A stretch of DNA of 64,000 nt from Streptomyces glomeratus (GTDB taxonomy: Bacteria; Actinomycetota; Actinomycetes; Streptomycetales; Streptomycetaceae): contig NZ_JAKEEB010000034.1 of assembly GCF_021462825.1 (NCBI RefSeq), positions 1 to 64,000 on the forward strand, in the 5' to 3' direction. A program made the position numbers and the translations under genes. The notes beneath the pieces were generated by a model. That model worked only from the letters and a program-made list of their open reading frames with translations. It ran no database searches and was not told the DNA's origin. Shown in pieces: positions 1 to 7,906 of the stretch (its first letter is position 1; the number at the start of each line of letters is the position of its first letter).

Positions 1-115
1 GGTGCCGGAGTCGAAGATCGTGGAGACCCTGATCGAGGAGGCCATGAAGCTCGCCGAGCAGATGGAGAAGGACGGCGTGGCCTCCGGCGAGCCGTCCGTC
101 TCCGTCGCGGAGTGA
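1..115 (+). CDS. ispG: 4-hydroxy-3-methylbut-2-enyl diphosphate synthase, C-terminal end (partial)
   Basis: Only the last 37 codons are in the window; the frame runs from base 2 and stops with TGA at 113-115. The visible tail is acidic and helical (VPESKIVETLIEEAMKLAEQ, then an SGEPSVSVAE-like end), which I recognise as the C-terminus of actinobacterial IspG (GcpE). That iron-sulfur enzyme makes HMBPP in the non-mevalonate isoprenoid pathway. Location a few kb upstream of proS fits the Streptomyces order dxr - ispG - proS. The assignment rests on a short tail and gene order. The gene is cut by the window edge, not broken. Confidence 0.75.
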   Translation, partial: VPESKIVETLIEEAMKLAEQMEKDGVASGEPSVSVAE

Positions 116-137
116 CCTTTCCCTTCCCGCGCTTTTC

Positions 138-171
138 CCGAGTCCCGTCACCTTTGGGTGGCGGGACTCGG
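138..171. terminator. Bidirectional hairpin between ispG and the convergent ATPase gene
   Basis: Bases 138-151 and 158-171 form an inverted repeat of about 14 bp (CCGAGTCCCG pairing with CGGGACTCGG, extended by CAC/GTG and one G-T pair) with a 6-base loop. It overlaps the stop codon of the minus-strand gene (148-150) and lies 23 bases after the ispG stop, so it can end transcription from both sides. There is no long T run, as is usual in Streptomyces. Confidence 0.7.
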
Positions 172-582
172 TCGTACGTCCGCCCAGACGCGTTTCCCCG
201 GACTGCGCGGCTCCACACCCCACCGGTCGGCGAGCGCCTCCACCAGTAACAGGCCCCGCCCGGACTGGTCGTCCCCCGGATCCCCAGCGGGCCGGTGTTC
301 GGGAAGGCGCTCGGTGCGGGTGTCGGAGACCTCCAGCCGTACTCCGTCCGGCGTATCGGTCAGCCGGAGATGGAAGTCCCGCCCCGGCACATGCCCGTGC
401 CGTACGGCGTTGGCGGCCAGTTCGGCGGCGATGAGCGTGACCGTCTCGTTGAGGGGGCTGTCGTAGGGGTGCCCCCACTCGTGGAGACGGTGTGAGACCA
501 GACGCCGGGCGAGCCGGGCGCCCCGGGGACTGGACGTGAAGCGCATCTCGAACGCGTGCGCGTGCGGGGTGCGCTTCTGCAT
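148..582 (-). CDS. ATP-binding regulator, RsbW/HATPase_c fold (abaA-orfD / whiJ-associated type)
   Basis: 144 residues starting MQKRTPHAHAF at ATG 582. The GHKL ATPase signatures are visible: an N-box around residues 46-62 (ETVTLIAAELAANAVRHG), a G1-type segment VRLEVSDTRT near 81-90, and a G2-type segment GRGLLLVEALADRWGV near 108-122. The length fits stand-alone anti-sigma-like kinase domains, which are very numerous in Streptomyces. It is divergent from the HTH regulator at 748 and its DUF397 partner, a trio also found at whiJ and abaA loci. The likely role is binding or phosphorylating a regulatory partner in developmental control; the specific target is unknown. Confidence 0.8.
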   Translation of the reverse strand: MQKRTPHAHAFEMRFTSSPRGARLARRLVSHRLHEWGHPYDSPLNETVTLIAAELAANAVRHGHVPGRDFHLRLTDTPDGVRLEVSDTRTERLPEHRPAGDPGDDQSGRGLLLVEALADRWGVEPRSPGKRVWADVRPSPATQR

Positions 583-747
583 ATGCCAGTCGGAGGGAGT
601 TGCTGACTTCACGGGGCTTACGCTCGCGCACGCTGCGTAGCGTTGAACAGCGACTGAGCCGGGACCGTCGTGTGTTGTACGTGGTCGGGGCGCGTCTGTA
701 CGCGAGGTGAGCCGTAACCGGTGCTGCGCGAGAACGGTGAGGGGTGT
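583..747. promoter_or_regulatory. Divergent promoter region of the whiJ/abaA-like module
   Basis: 165 bases between two divergently read starts (ATG 582 on minus, ATG 748 on plus), so both promoters must lie here or inside the genes. I see no convincing operator palindrome. A purine-rich GTGAGGGG just before 748 is the ribosome binding site that favours ATG 748 over the upstream in-frame GTG at 721. Confidence 0.5.
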
Positions 748-1563
748 ATGAGCGAGGAGCAGACCACGGGGACGGGCGTACCGCACCTTTTCGGACGGCA
801 GTTGAAGAGGCTGCGGGCGTGGGCGGGGATGGGGCGCGCCGAACTGGGCGCGCGTACGGGCTATTCGGAGTCGACGATCGCCTCGTTCGAGCAGGGGAGA
901 CGGATTCCGTCGCGGCAGTTCATCGTGCGGGCGGATGAAGTGCTGGGTGCGCATGGGGTGTTGCTGGAGCTGGTCGAGGAGATGGAGAGGGCGCAGTATC
1001 CGCCGTTCTTCCAGGACGCGGTGAAGTTGGAGAGGGAGGCGGTCGCGTTGCACTTCTTCGCCGTTCAAACGGTTCCCGGTCTGTTGCAGACGGAGGAGTA
1101 TGCGCGAGCGGTGTTCGCCATACGGCGGCCGCCGTTGGACGAGGCGACGATCGAGCAGCGCGTGACGGCGCGTCTGGCCCGGCAGGAGATTTTCGTGCGT
1201 AAGCCGATGCCCGTGATCAGCTTTGTGCTCGAAGAGGCGGTCCTGCGCAAGCAATTAGGTGGACCGGCGGTCACACGAGGGCAGTTGGAACAGATCCTGC
1301 TCATTGGTGAGCGACCCAACGTCGAGATCCAGGTCATGCCTGACAACCGTGAGGAACATGCGGCACTCTCAGGTCGCTTCACCTTGATCGAGACAACCAA
1401 CGGGCGCAGGATCGCCTACGTGGAGGCGTTCAAGAGCAGCCGTCTCTTCACCGACCGGTCCACCGTCAGGGAACTGGACGAGCGTTACGGCGTTCTGCGC
1501 GCACAAGCCCTGACGCCCCGCGAATCGCTGGCTCACGTAGAGAAGTTGCTGGGAGGGACATGA
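748..1563 (+). CDS. Helix-turn-helix (XRE) DUF5753 regulator, WhiJ-like, with a TTA codon
   Basis: 271 residues from ATG 748, chosen over GTG 721 because GTGAGGGG sits directly upstream. Residues about 12-65 are an XRE/Cro HTH (FGRQLKRLRAWAGMGRAELG, then YSESTIASFEQGRRIPS). Residues from about 85 to the end are DUF5753, with the typical VPGLLQTEEYARAVF and late RSTVRELDERY segments. This is the WhiJ-type regulator always paired with a DUF397 protein in Streptomyces; the DUF397 gene follows with an ATGA overlap. Leucine 170 is encoded by TTA (1255-1257), the rare codon read by the developmental bldA tRNA, so translation may be growth-phase dependent. The regulon is unknown. Confidence 0.88.
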   Translation: MSEEQTTGTGVPHLFGRQLKRLRAWAGMGRAELGARTGYSESTIASFEQGRRIPSRQFIVRADEVLGAHGVLLELVEEMERAQYPPFFQDAVKLEREAVALHFFAVQTVPGLLQTEEYARAVFAIRRPPLDEATIEQRVTARLARQEIFVRKPMPVISFVLEEAVLRKQLGGPAVTRGQLEQILLIGERPNVEIQVMPDNREEHAALSGRFTLIETTNGRRIAYVEAFKSSRLFTDRSTVRELDERYGVLRAQALTPRESLAHVEKLLGGT

Positions 1564-1757
1564 ACACCCAAGAACCGTCCGAGCTGATGTGGTTCAAGAG
1601 CAGCTACAGCGACGGTGAAGGCGGCGAATGCGTAGAAGTCGCCCCCTGCCCCACCGCCATCCACGTACGCGACTCCAAGCACGACCCGGACACCGGTCCC
1701 ACCCTCACCCTCCGGCCCGTGACCTGGGAGGCGTTCATAGGCTTTGCCGCTCGGTGA
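1560..1757 (+). CDS. DUF397 small protein (AbaA/BldB-like family)
   Basis: 65 residues starting at ATG 1560, which overlaps the stop of the HTH gene (ATGA), so the two are translationally coupled. The DUF397 pattern is clear: a WFKSSYS-type opening, GGECVEVA, and HVRDSKHDPDTGPTL followed by WEAFIGF. Such proteins are obligate neighbours of DUF5753 HTH regulators and are thought to antagonise or modulate them. Family assignment is secure; function is inferred from the pairing. Confidence 0.9.
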   Translation: MNTQEPSELMWFKSSYSDGEGGECVEVAPCPTAIHVRDSKHDPDTGPTLTLRPVTWEAFIGFAAR

Positions 1758-1849
1758 CCGTGCGCTTACGCTCTGCCGCCGGGCGGCGCCCCGGTGGCAC
1801 GCCAGGTACAGTGCGGAGATCAGCAGACCCCAGGGTGAGGCTTCCGCAC

Positions 1850-2698
1850 GTGTTGACGCAGACCACCACTCGGGTCCTCGAGCCGAGTGACCTGGACGCC
1901 GCGCTCGCGGTCCTCGACCGCGAGCCGGTCGCGAACGCCTTCGTGGCGTCCCGGGTCCAGGTGGCGGGCCTCGACCCCTGGCGTCTCGGCGGTGAGATGT
2001 GGGGCTGGTACGAGGACGGCATGCTCACGTCGCTCTGCTACGCGGGCGCCAACCTCGTGCCGATCTGTGCGACCCCGCGCGCGGTGCGCGCCTTCGCCGA
2101 CCGCGCCCGGCGCGGCGGCCGCCGCTGCTCCTCGATCGTCGGTCCCGCCGAGCCCACCGCCCAGCTGTGGCGGCTGCTGGAGCCCGGCTGGGGCCCGGCC
2201 CGCGAGGTCCGTGCCCACCAGCCGCTCATGGTCACCGACCGTATGCCCGCCGACATCGCCCCGGATCCCTACGTCCGCCGCATCCGCAAGGACGAGATGG
2301 AGACGATCATGCCGGCGTGCGTGGCGATGTTCACCGAGGAGGTCGGCGTCTCCCCCATGGCCGGTGACGGCGGGCTGCTGTACCAGGCGCGGGTCGCCGA
2401 ACTCGTCGGCGCCGGGAGGTCCTTCGCCCGGCTCGACGACCAGGGCCGGGTCGTGTTCAAGGCGGAGATCGGCGCGGCCACCCCGCAGGCCTGCCAGATC
2501 CAGGGCGTCTGGGTCGCCCCCGAGTACCGCGGCCAGGGCTTCGCGGCGCCCGGCATGGCGGCGGTGCTGCGGTACGCGCTCGCGGACGTGGCGCCGATGG
2601 CGAGCCTGTACGTCAACGACTTCAACACGGCCGCCCGGCGGACGTACCGCAGGGTGGGGTTCCGGGAGGTCGGCGCCTTCATGAGCATCTTGTTCTGA
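1850..2698 (+). CDS. GNAT N-acetyltransferase with N-terminal DUF4081-like domain
   Basis: 282 residues from GTG 1850 (VLTQTTTRVLEPSD), preceded by GGGTGAGG at a good distance; the frame is open further upstream but in a stretch of wrong composition. The C-terminal half holds the acetyl-CoA binding signature VWVAPEYRGQGFA and a late YVNDFNTAARRTYRRVGF segment, both typical of GNAT enzymes. The N-terminal 130 residues resemble the DUF4081 extension common in actinobacteria. A two-domain GNAT of this size directly upstream of proS is conserved in Streptomyces. The substrate is unknown. Confidence 0.85.
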   Translation: MLTQTTTRVLEPSDLDAALAVLDREPVANAFVASRVQVAGLDPWRLGGEMWGWYEDGMLTSLCYAGANLVPICATPRAVRAFADRARRGGRRCSSIVGPAEPTAQLWRLLEPGWGPAREVRAHQPLMVTDRMPADIAPDPYVRRIRKDEMETIMPACVAMFTEEVGVSPMAGDGGLLYQARVAELVGAGRSFARLDDQGRVVFKAEIGAATPQACQIQGVWVAPEYRGQGFAAPGMAAVLRYALADVAPMASLYVNDFNTAARRTYRRVGFREVGAFMSILF

Positions 2699-2729
2699 GA
2701 GGGGCACGGCACCCCGGTAGGCTCCAGAC

Positions 2730-3278
2730 ATGCCGCGTACCCCCGACGACGTAGTGATCGGCCCCCTGGACCTGTCCGCACGCGTCGACGAGGCGCTCGC
2801 CGTGCAGGCCGTCGCGTTCGGGCTCGGCGCCGAGGAGATCGCCGTACGCCGCCAGATCGTGCTGCGGCACATGACCTACCCCGGAGCGCGCGCCCTCGGC
2901 GCCACCACCGCCGCCGGACGGCTCGCCGGGTTCGTCTACGGCATGCCCAACGACCGTACGCACTGGTGGTCCACCGTCGTCGAGCCGTATCTGCGCGCCC
3001 AGGGACACGCCGACTGGCTCGACGACTCCTTCGTGATCACCGAGCTGCACGTCCACCCCCACCACCAGAACCGCGGCATCGGGCGCGCCCTGATCACCAC
3101 CATCACCGACGGCGCCACGCAGCCCCGCTCGATCCTCTCGGCGATCGACACCGACAGCCCGGCCCGCGGCCTGTACCACTCGCTGGGCTATGTGGATCTC
3201 GCGCGGCAGGTGATCTTCCCCAGCGCGCCCAAGCCGTACGCCGTGATGGGAGCCCCGCTGCCGCTCCGTCGCCGATAA
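2730..3278 (+). CDS. GNAT N-acetyltransferase
   Basis: 182 residues starting MPRTPDDVVIGP at ATG 2730, 31 bases after the previous acetyltransferase and probably co-transcribed. The GNAT core is visible: strand 4 and the pyrophosphate loop as ITELHVHPHHQNRGIGRALI (about residues 106-125), then SAIDTDSPARGLYHSLGYVD, the usual end-of-domain motif. It is a single-domain enzyme of normal length. The acyl acceptor cannot be told from sequence. No frameshift or missing motif is seen. Confidence 0.85.
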   Translation: MPRTPDDVVIGPLDLSARVDEALAVQAVAFGLGAEEIAVRRQIVLRHMTYPGARALGATTAAGRLAGFVYGMPNDRTHWWSTVVEPYLRAQGHADWLDDSFVITELHVHPHHQNRGIGRALITTITDGATQPRSILSAIDTDSPARGLYHSLGYVDLARQVIFPSAPKPYAVMGAPLPLRRR

Positions 3279-3386
3279 CGGATTTCCACCGGCACAGCAA
3301 GCCCGGCTAACCTCCTAGCCATCAGACTCCCCCATCCCGGCCTCGCCAGGGCGGGGGGACCCCCATCGGCAGGAGTACGAGAAACC

Positions 3387-5087
3387 ATGGCGAACGCACC
3401 GGTCCAGCGCATGTCCCAGTTGATGGTGAAGACGCTGCGCGACGACCCGGCGGACGCCGAGGTCCTCAGCCACAAGCTGCTGGTCCGCGCCGGCTACGTC
3501 CGCCGCACCGCCGCCGGCGTGTGGACCTGGCTGCCGCTCGGCAAGAAGGTCCTCGCCAACGTGGAGCGGATCGTCCGCGAGGAGATGGACGCGATCGGCG
3601 CGCAGGAGGTGCTGCTCCCCGCGCTGCTGCCGCGCGAGCCGTACGACGCGACGGGCCGCTGGGACGAGTACGGCGCCGAGCTGTTCCGCCTCAAGGACCG
3701 CAAGGGCGGCGACTACCTGCTCGGCCCGACCCACGAGGAGATCTTCACCCTGCTGGTGAAGGACCAGGCGTCCTCCTACAAGGACCTGCCGGTCATCCTC
3801 TACCAGATCCAGACGAAGTTCCGGGACGAGGCCCGTCCCCGCGCGGGCATCCTGCGCGGCCGCGAGTTCCTGATGAAGGACTCGTACTCCTTCGACCTCG
3901 AGGACGAGGGCCTCGCCCGGTCCTACGCCCTGCACCGCCAGGCCTACCAGCGGGTCTTCGAGCGCCTCGGCCTCGACTACCGCATCGTCGCCGCGACCGC
4001 GGGTGCGATGGGCGGATCCAAGTCGGAGGAGTTCCTCGCCCCGGCCGGCGCCGGCGAGGACACCTTCGCGGACTGCCCGAACTGCGACTTCGCGGCCAAC
4101 ACCGAGGCGATCACCTACACGGCGAAGCCGGTCGACGCCACGGACGTGCCCGCGCTCGAGGAGATCCCGACCCCCGACACCCCGACCATCGAGACCCTCG
4201 CCGCCTCGCTCGGCGTCCCGGCCTCCGCCACCCTGAAGAACCTCCTCGTCAAGGTCGACGGCGAGATCGTCGCCGTCGGTGTCCCCGGCGACCGCGAGGT
4301 CGACATGGGCAAGGTCGAGGCGCACTTCGCCCCGGCCGCCGTCGAGCTGGTCACCGTCGACGACTTCATCACCCGTCCCGACCTGGTCCGCGGCTACGTC
4401 GGCCCGCAGGGCCTGGACAAGGTCACGTACATCGCCGACCCGCGCGTGGCCCCCGGCACCTCCTGGATCACCGGCGCCAACAAGGAGGGCATGCACGCGA
4501 AGAACGTGGTCGCGGGCCGTGACTTCGAGGTCGACGCGTACGTCGACGTGGTGGTCGTGCAGGAGGGCGACCCGTGCCCCAACTGCGGCACCGGACTCAG
4601 GCTCGACCGTGCGATCGAGATCGGACACATCTTCCAGCTGGGCCGCAAGTACACCGACGCCCTCAAGCTCGACGTGCTCGGCCAGAACGGCAAGCCGGTC
4701 CGCGTGACCATGGGCTCCTACGGCATCGGAGTCTCCCGCGCGGTCGCCGCGCTCGCCGAGCAGACCGCCGACGAGCAGGGCCTGTGCTGGCCCGCGGAGG
4801 TCGCCCCGGCGGACGTGCACGTCGTGGCGGCCGGCAAGGCGCTCCAGACCGAGCTGGCTCTGGAGGTGTCCGGCAAGCTGGCCGAGGCCGGCGTCCGCGT
4901 CCTGGTGGACGACCGGGCCGGTGTCTCCCCGGGCGTGAAGTTCACGGACGCCGAGCTGATCGGTGTGCCGAAGATCCTGGTGGCGGGCCGCCGCTCCGCC
5001 GAGGGCATCGTGGAGCTGAAGGACCGCCGGACGGGTGAGCGCGAGGAACTGACGGTGGACGAGGCCATCGCCCGCCTCACCGTCTGA
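3387..5087 (+). CDS. proS: Prolyl-tRNA synthetase (bacterial type with editing insertion)
   Basis: 566 residues starting MANAPVQRMSQLMVKTLR. The class II synthetase motifs are present: motif 2 TKFRDEARPRAGILRGREF near residues 148-166, followed by FLMKDSYSFD, and motif 3 VTMGSYGIGVSRAVAALAEQ near 441-460. Between them lies a long INS/YbaK-type editing insertion (roughly 225-400), and an anticodon-binding domain ends the protein. The length is normal for bacterial-type ProRS. The enzyme charges tRNA-Pro in the cytoplasm. A strong hairpin follows immediately, so it probably ends its own transcript. Confidence 0.97.
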   Translation: MANAPVQRMSQLMVKTLRDDPADAEVLSHKLLVRAGYVRRTAAGVWTWLPLGKKVLANVERIVREEMDAIGAQEVLLPALLPREPYDATGRWDEYGAELFRLKDRKGGDYLLGPTHEEIFTLLVKDQASSYKDLPVILYQIQTKFRDEARPRAGILRGREFLMKDSYSFDLEDEGLARSYALHRQAYQRVFERLGLDYRIVAATAGAMGGSKSEEFLAPAGAGEDTFADCPNCDFAANTEAITYTAKPVDATDVPALEEIPTPDTPTIETLAASLGVPASATLKNLLVKVDGEIVAVGVPGDREVDMGKVEAHFAPAAVELVTVDDFITRPDLVRGYVGPQGLDKVTYIADPRVAPGTSWITGANKEGMHAKNVVAGRDFEVDAYVDVVVVQEGDPCPNCGTGLRLDRAIEIGHIFQLGRKYTDALKLDVLGQNGKPVRVTMGSYGIGVSRAVAALAEQTADEQGLCWPAEVAPADVHVVAAGKALQTELALEVSGKLAEAGVRVLVDDRAGVSPGVKFTDAELIGVPKILVAGRRSAEGIVELKDRRTGEREELTVDEAIARLTV

Positions 5088-5110
5088 CGCCCCCGCACCA
5101 TGAACGCGGC

Positions 5111-5143
5111 GACGGCCGCCGGTCCCGAGGACCGGCGGCCGTC
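5111..5143 (+). terminator. Terminator after proS
   Basis: A perfect 15-bp stem (5111-5125 with 5129-5143, core GGCCGCCGGTCC / GGACCGGCGGCC) closes on the three-base loop CGA, 24 bases after the proS stop. It lies between convergent genes (next minus-strand stop at 5197), so it can serve both. Confidence 0.8.
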
Positions 5144-5196
5144 GGCTTTGCCTTCCCCTGCCTTCCGGAAGGTCCCGCCCCGCTGGAGCAGGTCGC

Positions 5197-6099
5197 CTAG
5201 AGCCAGGTCGCGAACTCCAGCAGGAGCTCCGCGTCCTGGGTGCGGCCCACGCGGCGTGCCCGTACCCCGGACTCGACCGCCCGGAACAGCGTCCAGCCGC
5301 GCAGCCGCTCCTGGTCCAGGTCCAGCGACTCCGCGAGCCGCTTCACCCGGCGGCGCGTGATCGCCGCCCCGGAGGGCGCCGCGATCAGGTCCTCCACCCG
5401 GTCCCGCACCAGACGCGCCAGATCGAAGGCGCACTCGCCGACCACCGGGTCCGGGCCCACGGCCAGCCACGGCATCCGCTCCCCGGCGAGGATCTTGCTC
5501 TGCCGGAAGGTGCCGTGCAGCAGCCGGTCCTCGGGCGGGGCGGCCAGCAGCTGCTCGCGGGCCACGAGCGCCGCCTCGATCAGCGGCGCCGCCTCGGGGT
5601 CCGTCCGGGCCCCCTCCCGCATCGCCTCGGCCTGCCGCCCGGTGCGCCCCGCCACCGTCTCGAAACAGTGCCCGGCAGGCGGCGCCACCCACAGCCGGCG
5701 CAGTGTGCCCGCCGCCTCCAGCAGGGCCTTCGCCTCCGGCAGCGAGCGCACCGACATCTCCGGATGGAGACGCTCCAGCAGCAGCACCCCCCGCTCGGTG
5801 TCCGCGTCCAGGAGCCGTACCGCCCCGGAGCCGTTCCAGTGCGCCAGAGCCGCCCGCTCGCTCTCCGGCCGCGCCCGGGGCGGCGCCAGCTTCAGCACGG
5901 CTGGCGTGCCGTCCGCCTGCCGCACCAGCAGCACCACGCTGCTGCGCCCGCCCGGCGCCTGCACCCGCTCCACGGCCAACCCGCGTAGATCGACGGCCTG
6001 CCGGATCAGCTCGGGGAGCCGGCCCAGCCACTCGGCGCCACCGTCCGGCAGCGTCTCGCCGAGCGCCCGCACAAGACGCTGCGGCGGTTCGAAAGCCAT
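5197..6099 (-). CDS. APH-fold (aminoglycoside phosphotransferase-like) protein, catalytically degenerate
   Basis: 300 residues from ATG 6099. The overall layout is APH/choline kinase: an N-lobe with an AVLKLAPPRARPESERAALAHW segment (lysine and glutamate of a kinase N-lobe) and a C-lobe with a Brenner-like motif. That motif reads LHGTFRQSKIL where active enzymes have HGD-x(4)-N, so the catalytic Asp is Thr197 and the metal-binding Asn is Lys. The second metal motif (IDP-like) reads AVGPDPVVGECAFDLA, with Asp replaced by Gly. I infer a pseudokinase or substrate-binding fold, not a resistance enzyme. It is convergent with proS and upstream of the DUF4439 gene. Confidence 0.72.
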   Translation of the reverse strand: MAFEPPQRLVRALGETLPDGGAEWLGRLPELIRQAVDLRGLAVERVQAPGGRSSVVLLVRQADGTPAVLKLAPPRARPESERAALAHWNGSGAVRLLDADTERGVLLLERLHPEMSVRSLPEAKALLEAAGTLRRLWVAPPAGHCFETVAGRTGRQAEAMREGARTDPEAAPLIEAALVAREQLLAAPPEDRLLHGTFRQSKILAGERMPWLAVGPDPVVGECAFDLARLVRDRVEDLIAAPSGAAITRRRVKRLAESLDLDQERLRGWTLFRAVESGVRARRVGRTQDAELLLEFATWL

Positions 6100-6174
6100 G
6101 CGCGAGGTGTTCCTTTCCAGGTCGGCTTCGCACGCGTGCGGTGTGCGCGTACGCCAAGGGTCCCGCGGCGCCGC

Positions 6175-6663
6175 TCAGGCCCGCGGTGTCACCGGCGCGG
6201 CGGGGGTGGCCCCGGCCGCCCGCTCGGCGAGACCAGGGAAGGCTACGCTCTCGCCGCTCCAGCGCACCGCCCGCACCGCCGCCTCCCGCAGCGCCTGCGC
6301 GGCGGACCGCCGCCGCTCGCCCGTCGAGGCCCGGACCAGGTCCGAGTACACCCCGGCCACCCGCTCCTCCAACTCGGCGGCCAGCCGCACGGCGGCGGCC
6401 GGGTCGGCAACGGAGAAGGGCAGCGCGTACGCGGCCGCGGCGGCCTCCGGTGTGCCCCCCAGGTCCCGCACGGCCCGTGCCAGTTCGTCCCGCCGGGCGC
6501 GGTGGGCATCGTAGGCGGCGTGTGCCTCCGCCCGCCGGGCCTGCTGGATGCGCCCGCCGACCACCCCGTAGCCGTAGACCGCGGCGTGCTCGGCCCGCAG
6601 GGCGGCCTGGAGGGCCGTCAGCTCGCCGCTGCCGGCCCTCGGCGCGCTGTCACTGGTGCTCAA
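6175..6663 (-). CDS. Ferritin-like DUF4439 protein
   Basis: 162 residues starting at TTG 6663, which overlaps the stop of the upstream gene (ATTGA) and is preceded by GGAGGG, so translation is coupled. The sequence is a helical bundle: ELTALQAALRAEHAAVYGYG near the start carries the Glu/His pair expected in the first helix of ferritin-like four-helix proteins, and later helices contain AELEERVAGVYSDLVRAS. DUF4439 proteins are paired with a secreted lipoprotein-like partner in Streptomyces, as here. Whether it binds metal cannot be judged. Confidence 0.8.
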   Translation of the reverse strand: MSTSDSAPRAGSGELTALQAALRAEHAAVYGYGVVGGRIQQARRAEAHAAYDAHRARRDELARAVRDLGGTPEAAAAAYALPFSVADPAAAVRLAAELEERVAGVYSDLVRASTGERRRSAAQALREAAVRAVRWSGESVAFPGLAERAAGATPAAPVTPRA

Positions 6664-7190
6664 TGTCCGCCCTCCGTCAGCAGATACACATGCGCGGCCC
6701 CGGCCGCCGCCACGGACGCCATCAGCCGCGCCAGCTCGCCCGGCACCCCCAGCAGCGCGTCGGTCCGCCGGTCGGCCAGGGCGCGCTCGGCCTGCGCCAG
6801 ACCGGCGAGGGCCGCCTTGGGGTCGGCCGGTACGGCGGGCGCAGCCGGCGAGGCAGGGGCGGAAGCCGGGGCCGACGCCGAGGCCGAGGGGGACGCCGAG
6901 GTCCCCGCGTGGCCGCCGAACGCCTGTGCGTGCCGGACGACCTGGGCCCGCAGCGGCCTCAGCCGGGCGGCCAGCGCCGGATGGGCGGCGATCACGGCGG
7001 CGTACCGTTCCGCCAACTCCTCGCTGTCGCGGGCCGCACGGGCGCGTGCCCGGTCGGCGGCCGAGAAACGGCGGCCCGGGCCGGCCGGGTCGGAGGCGCC
7101 GGAGCAGCCCGCGACCAGCGCGGCGCCCGCGGCCGAGGCGAACAGGCTCCTTCTGCGCAGACGGATGCGCGGATGCGGGGGGAACGGCAC
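6660..7190 (-). CDS. Putative Tat/lipoprotein partner of the DUF4439 protein
   Basis: 176 residues from GTG 7190. The N-terminus (IRLRRRSLFASAAGAALVAG, then Cys) combines a twin-arginine-like RRRSLF with a hydrophobic stretch and a lipobox LVAGC, so it is probably exported and lipid-anchored. The rest is Ala/Arg-rich helical, with an Ala/Ser/Pro low-complexity linker around residues 95-120. It ends inside the start of the DUF4439 gene (4-base overlap). Function is unknown. Confidence 0.7.
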   Translation of the reverse strand: MPFPPHPRIRLRRRSLFASAAGAALVAGCSGASDPAGPGRRFSAADRARARAARDSEELAERYAAVIAAHPALAARLRPLRAQVVRHAQAFGGHAGTSASPSASASAPASAPASPAAPAVPADPKAALAGLAQAERALADRRTDALLGVPGELARLMASVAAAGAAHVYLLTEGGH

Positions 7191-7394
7191 GGCAGACGTC
7201 CTCGAAGACCTCGTACGAACGGATGGGCGGCTGCCCGTGATCACCGTACCCGCGCCCTGCCCCACCACTCGCCATCGGCTCGGCCCTGGCGGCCGACGGT
7301 GCCGGTGGACGGCAACACCCCCCGGGACCGGATACCCTTTGACCTGACACGCGACCATCCCCACAACAGCACACGCGGCCGAGGAGTCACCCGG

Positions 7395-7904
7395 ATGAGC
7401 ACCACCCAGAGCGAGAGGCTGCGAGAACTGCTGGAACCGCTCGTCAGCTCCCAGGGGCTCGATCTCGAGGAGATCGCCGTGGACTCGGTCGGACGCAAGC
7501 GGGTGCTGCGCGTCGTCGTCGACTCCGACACCGGGGCCGATCTGGACCAGATCGCCGATGTGAGCCGCGCGCTCTCGGCGAAGCTCGACGAGACGGACGC
7601 GATGGGCGAGGGCGAGTACACCCTCGAGGTCGGAACCCCGGGCGCGGAGCGCCTCCTCAGGGAACACCGGCACTACGTGCGGGCCGCGGGCCGGCTGGTG
7701 AAGTTCCAGCTGGCCGAGGGCGGCGAGCTGGTCGCCAGGATTCTGCGGGTCGACGACGACGGAGTCGACCTCGAGGTACCAGGTGTGAAGGGCCGCAAGG
7801 CCACCACTCGCAGACTCGCCTTCCCGGACATCGACAGGGCGCGCGTACAGGTCGAGTTCAGCCGCAAGGACACGAAGGACATGAAGGAAGAGGAGGAGGC
7901 GTAG
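7395..7904 (+). CDS. rimP: Ribosome maturation factor RimP
   Basis: 169 residues from ATG 7395 (MSTTQSERLRELLEPLV). RimP hallmarks are seen: LDLEEIAVDSVGRKRVLRVV, DQIADVSRALSAKLDE, and YTLEVGTPGAERLL, which is the family signature. The C-terminal Sm-like domain ends in a Lys/Glu tail. It assists 30S subunit assembly. It is the first gene of the rimP - nusA - ylxR - infB cluster, with nusA starting 2 bases after its stop. A much longer open frame exists upstream in another composition and is not used. Confidence 0.95.
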   Translation: MSTTQSERLRELLEPLVSSQGLDLEEIAVDSVGRKRVLRVVVDSDTGADLDQIADVSRALSAKLDETDAMGEGEYTLEVGTPGAERLLREHRHYVRAAGRLVKFQLAEGGELVARILRVDDDGVDLEVPGVKGRKATTRRLAFPDIDRARVQVEFSRKDTKDMKEEEEA

Positions 7905-7906
7905 CC

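Noticed and set aside
721..747. GTG 721 as start of the HTH regulator
   Set aside because: It would include GTGAGGGG, which is better explained as the ribosome binding site of ATG 748.
3279..3386. Possible T-box or other leader control of proS
   Set aside because: The 108-base leader is too short and shows no specifier stem or T-box sequence, only a C-rich/G-rich stretch that could fold weakly.
5197..6099. Aminoglycoside resistance enzyme
   Set aside because: Catalytic Asp and metal ligands are replaced, so a resistance kinase is not supported.
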